From contig DBCZ01000079.1 in NCBI GenBank assembly GCA_002293315.1, forward strand, positions 509-6,743: a stretch of DNA of 6,235 nucleotides, read 5' to 3'. Position 1 is the stretch's first letter, and every line of letters starts with the position of its first letter. Under the pieces are notes generated by a model. That model saw only the letters and a list, made by a program, of their open reading frames with translations, had not been told where the DNA came from and ran no database searches. This DNA comes from Ruminococcaceae bacterium UBA945. Its GTDB lineage: Bacteria > Bacillota > Clostridia > Oscillospirales > Acutalibacteraceae. A program made the translations under genes and the position numbers. Positions 4,899 through 6,235 of the stretch are shown here, piece by piece.

Positions 4899-5900
4899 AT
4901 GAAAAGTATTGCAAAAGCAAAGAGGAAGAGGGGGAAGAAGCCATTGATTATACTTGCGATTATTTTGGGCGTGATTATAACGCTGAACCTTATCAGCCTA
5001 TTCATTAACCAGATGTTCTTTTCAAATGAACTTGACAGTATTGCTCCCTACGGAGAGCTGGTGGAAGTAAACGGTGAAAACATGCACATCTACTCAATGG
5101 GCGAGGGAGAGCATACTATTGTTTTGTTACCCGGATTTGCCAATCCGCTGCCAAGTGCTGATTTTGCTCCGCTGATGAGAGTGCTGGCAAAGGATTATAC
5201 GGTTGTGAGCGTAGAGTATTTCGGTGTTGGCTTCAGTGACAAAACCAGCTCCCCTCGGACAAATGAAAACTACACAGAGGAAATACGTCGGGCATTATCG
5301 AAGGCAGGGTTCTCGGCACCCTATGTTTTGATGCCGCATTCAGGTTCGGGAATATATGCAGAATACTATGCAACCCAATACCCTGAAGAGGTCTCATCGA
5401 TCATTATGATAGACACCACTTCCTCGGCCGAAACAAGCACTGATATACCAAAGTTTGTTTATAGCCTGGGTAAGGTGCAGCAGGCTATCGGTATTACCCG
5501 CCCTTTCACTTCCTTGGTGGTGACATCAACGCTTGGAATTAACGAAGAAAACGGATACACGAAAAAAGAAATCGACGACTATATTAAATTCATGAATAAT
5601 TACTATAACGACACAATTGCTGACCAAATTGAGCGCCTCAATGAAAACATCGTGGAAGTGATGGATTTGGATTTTCCGCCGAGTATTCCCGTGCTTAAGC
5701 TTGTCTCATCCGAAACTGCGAAAGGGAAAGCAACAGGAGAAGAATACCAGAATGCACATATTAAAAGGCTGGGCGCAAAGGCTGAATGGAGAATAGTAGA
5801 AGGAAGTCACTACTCATATCACGGGCATGCCGATGAGATATACGAAGCAACGAACTCTTTCTTGCAAAAGAGAAATAGCTTTTCCGCCTTAATACAATAA
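4899..5900 (+). CDS. Membrane-anchored alpha/beta hydrolase
   Basis: This is a 333-residue serine hydrolase; the substrate is not recognisable. The N-terminus is strongly basic (AKAKRKRGKK, 5-14) followed by one hydrophobic segment (about 15-41, PLIILAIILGVIITLNLISLF), so it is a signal anchor that should place the enzyme outside the membrane. The alpha/beta fold follows: HTIVLLPGFANPLPSADF (72-89) gives the oxyanion-hole strand-turn, and VLMPHSGSGIYAEYYATQYPEEV (143-165) the nucleophile elbow with Ser148. The elbow reads P-H-S-G-S rather than G-x-S-x-G. The catalytic histidine is probably His304 in EGSHYSYHGH; the acid is uncertain (Asp172 or Glu272). ATG 4899 is preceded by GAGGG at a short 4-nt distance. 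It is about 110 bp after the regulator, has its own promoter with a copy of the regulator operator, and is AT-richer than uvrC. It could be an esterase, lipase or peptidase. Confidence 0.87.
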   Translation: MKSIAKAKRKRGKKPLIILAIILGVIITLNLISLFINQMFFSNELDSIAPYGELVEVNGENMHIYSMGEGEHTIVLLPGFANPLPSADFAPLMRVLAKDYTVVSVEYFGVGFSDKTSSPRTNENYTEEIRRALSKAGFSAPYVLMPHSGSGIYAEYYATQYPEEVSSIIMIDTTSSAETSTDIPKFVYSLGKVQQAIGITRPFTSLVVTSTLGINEENGYTKKEIDDYIKFMNNYYNDTIADQIERLNENIVEVMDLDFPPSIPVLKLVSSETAKGKATGEEYQNAHIKRLGAKAEWRIVEGSHYSYHGHADEIYEATNSFLQKRNSFSALIQ

Positions 5901-5905
5901 TTTGA

Positions 5906-5959
5906 AACTGCTTGCAGAAAGCTACTCTTGGTAAAAGAACGAGCTTACAGCAAGCAGTT
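5906..5959 (+). terminator. Long imperfect hairpin after the hydrolase gene, probable terminator
   Basis: AACTGCTTGC (5906-5915) is perfectly complementary to GCAAGCAGTT (5950-5959). Inside, AAGCT (5919-5923) pairs with AGCTT (5942-5946) and TCTT (5926-5929) with AAGA (5935-5938), separated by small internal loops and closed by GGTAA. That gives 19 base pairs in 54 nt. A run of five Ts begins 4 nt after the stem (5964-5968), so a terminator is likely but not canonical. The right arm shares its last two bases with the -35 element of the next promoter. Confidence 0.6.
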
Positions 5960-5986
5960 GACATTTTTATGCGAAAATGGCATAAT
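5958..5986 (+). promoter_or_regulatory. Near-consensus promoter of rsmD
   Basis: TTGACA (5958-5963, perfect -35) and CATAAT (5981-5986, five of six) are 17 bp apart, with TGG just before the -10 (extended -10). Transcription should start near 5993, leaving a leader of about 65 nt before rsmD. This indicates that rsmD, and whatever follows it, is transcribed independently of the hydrolase. Confidence 0.8.
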
Positions 5987-6059
5987 AGTGTACGCAATTA
6001 CAATGTATACCTATGCCCATATGGTTTTGGCAAATAATTATCTTTTTTGGAGAACAGCA

Positions 6060-6235
6060 ATGCGAATTATAACGGGGAGCATGAGAGGAAAAAAGCTTCG
6101 CGCTCTTGACGGCAGAGACGTCCGCCCTACGGCCGACAGAGTAAAGGAAGCGCTTTTCAATATCCTGCAGTTTCGCGTTGAGGGCAGAAGCTTTCTGGAT
6201 TTATTCGCGGGCTCGGGGCAAATAGGGCTTGAGGC
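6060..6235 (+). CDS. rsmD: 16S rRNA (guanine-N2)-methyltransferase RsmD (3'-truncated by window edge)
   Basis: RsmD methylates N2 of G966 in 16S rRNA, near the P site, using S-adenosylmethionine. Only the first 58 codons are in the window (a full protein has about 180-200 residues). The start MRIITGSMRGKKL matches the MRIIxGxxRGRxL opening of the family. RPTADRVKEALFNIL (22-36) is the next conserved block, and FLDLFAGSGQIGLEA (45-59) is the cofactor-binding motif I of Rossmann methyltransferases. The start ATG at 6060 has GGAG 7 nt upstream. The frame is open upstream to a GTG at 5988, but those 24 residues precede the conserved N-terminus and start at or before the predicted transcription start. 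coaD is the usual next gene in related genomes, but it lies outside the window. Confidence 0.95.
   Translation, partial: MRIITGSMRGKKLRALDGRDVRPTADRVKEALFNILQFRVEGRSFLDLFAGSGQIGLE

Noticed and set aside
5988..6059. In-frame GTG start 24 codons upstream of rsmD
   Set aside because: It lies at or before the predicted transcription start and precedes the conserved MRIIxG N-terminus, while the ATG at 6060 has GGAG 7 nt upstream.
1..6235. CRISPR array, tRNA, rRNA, riboswitch, transposase or phage genes
   Set aside because: None was found on reading the window; the heptad arrays are too short-period and lack spacers, so they are not CRISPR.

Overview
The window looks like chromosomal DNA of a member of the Clostridia, most likely an Oscillospiraceae/Ruminococcaceae-type gut bacterium. 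This is inferred from the Firmicutes-style ribosome binding sites (AAGGAGG types), an HPr with both His15 and Ser46, the rimM-trmD pair, and the protein sequence style. No rRNA is present to fix the taxon. Nearly all genes lie on the + strand.

Layout: (1) 1-1159, the end of a ribosome/tRNA maturation operon, with rimM (5'-truncated by the window edge) overlapping trmD by 11 nt. (2) 1160-1484, a 325-bp gene-free stretch holding a 7-bp tandem repeat, inverted repeats and a strong promoter. (3) 1485-1799, ptsH (HPr) with its own promoter and a clear intrinsic terminator. (4) 1824-2168, a small cupin protein whose stop codon, like that of trmD, falls inside an AATTGA-type heptad repeat. (5) 2270-4129, a full-length uvrC. 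(6) 4194-5900, a self-contained module: a winged-helix regulator, a terminator, and a membrane-anchored alpha/beta hydrolase. The two promoters of this module share nearly the same -35/-10/operator layout, including a perfect 20-bp palindrome in front of the regulator. (7) 5906-6235, a long imperfect hairpin leading into a near-consensus promoter and the start of rsmD (cut by the window end).

How they work together: rimM, trmD and rsmD serve ribosome and tRNA maturation. ptsH serves sugar uptake and carbon regulation, and uvrC serves nucleotide excision repair. The regulator-hydrolase pair is the only part that looks like an accessory circuit. I infer that the regulator controls itself and the hydrolase through the shared operator. 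The hydrolase reads as AT-richer than uvrC and trmD by eye (for example 19/60 G+C in 5581-5640 against 38/60 in 3721-3780), which is compatible with acquisition between uvrC and rsmD.

I found no CRISPR array, transposase, phage gene, rRNA, tRNA or recognisable riboswitch. Nothing here clearly amounts to a new multi-gene system. The best leads are the duplicated operator-promoter and the heptad repeats that supply stop codons.
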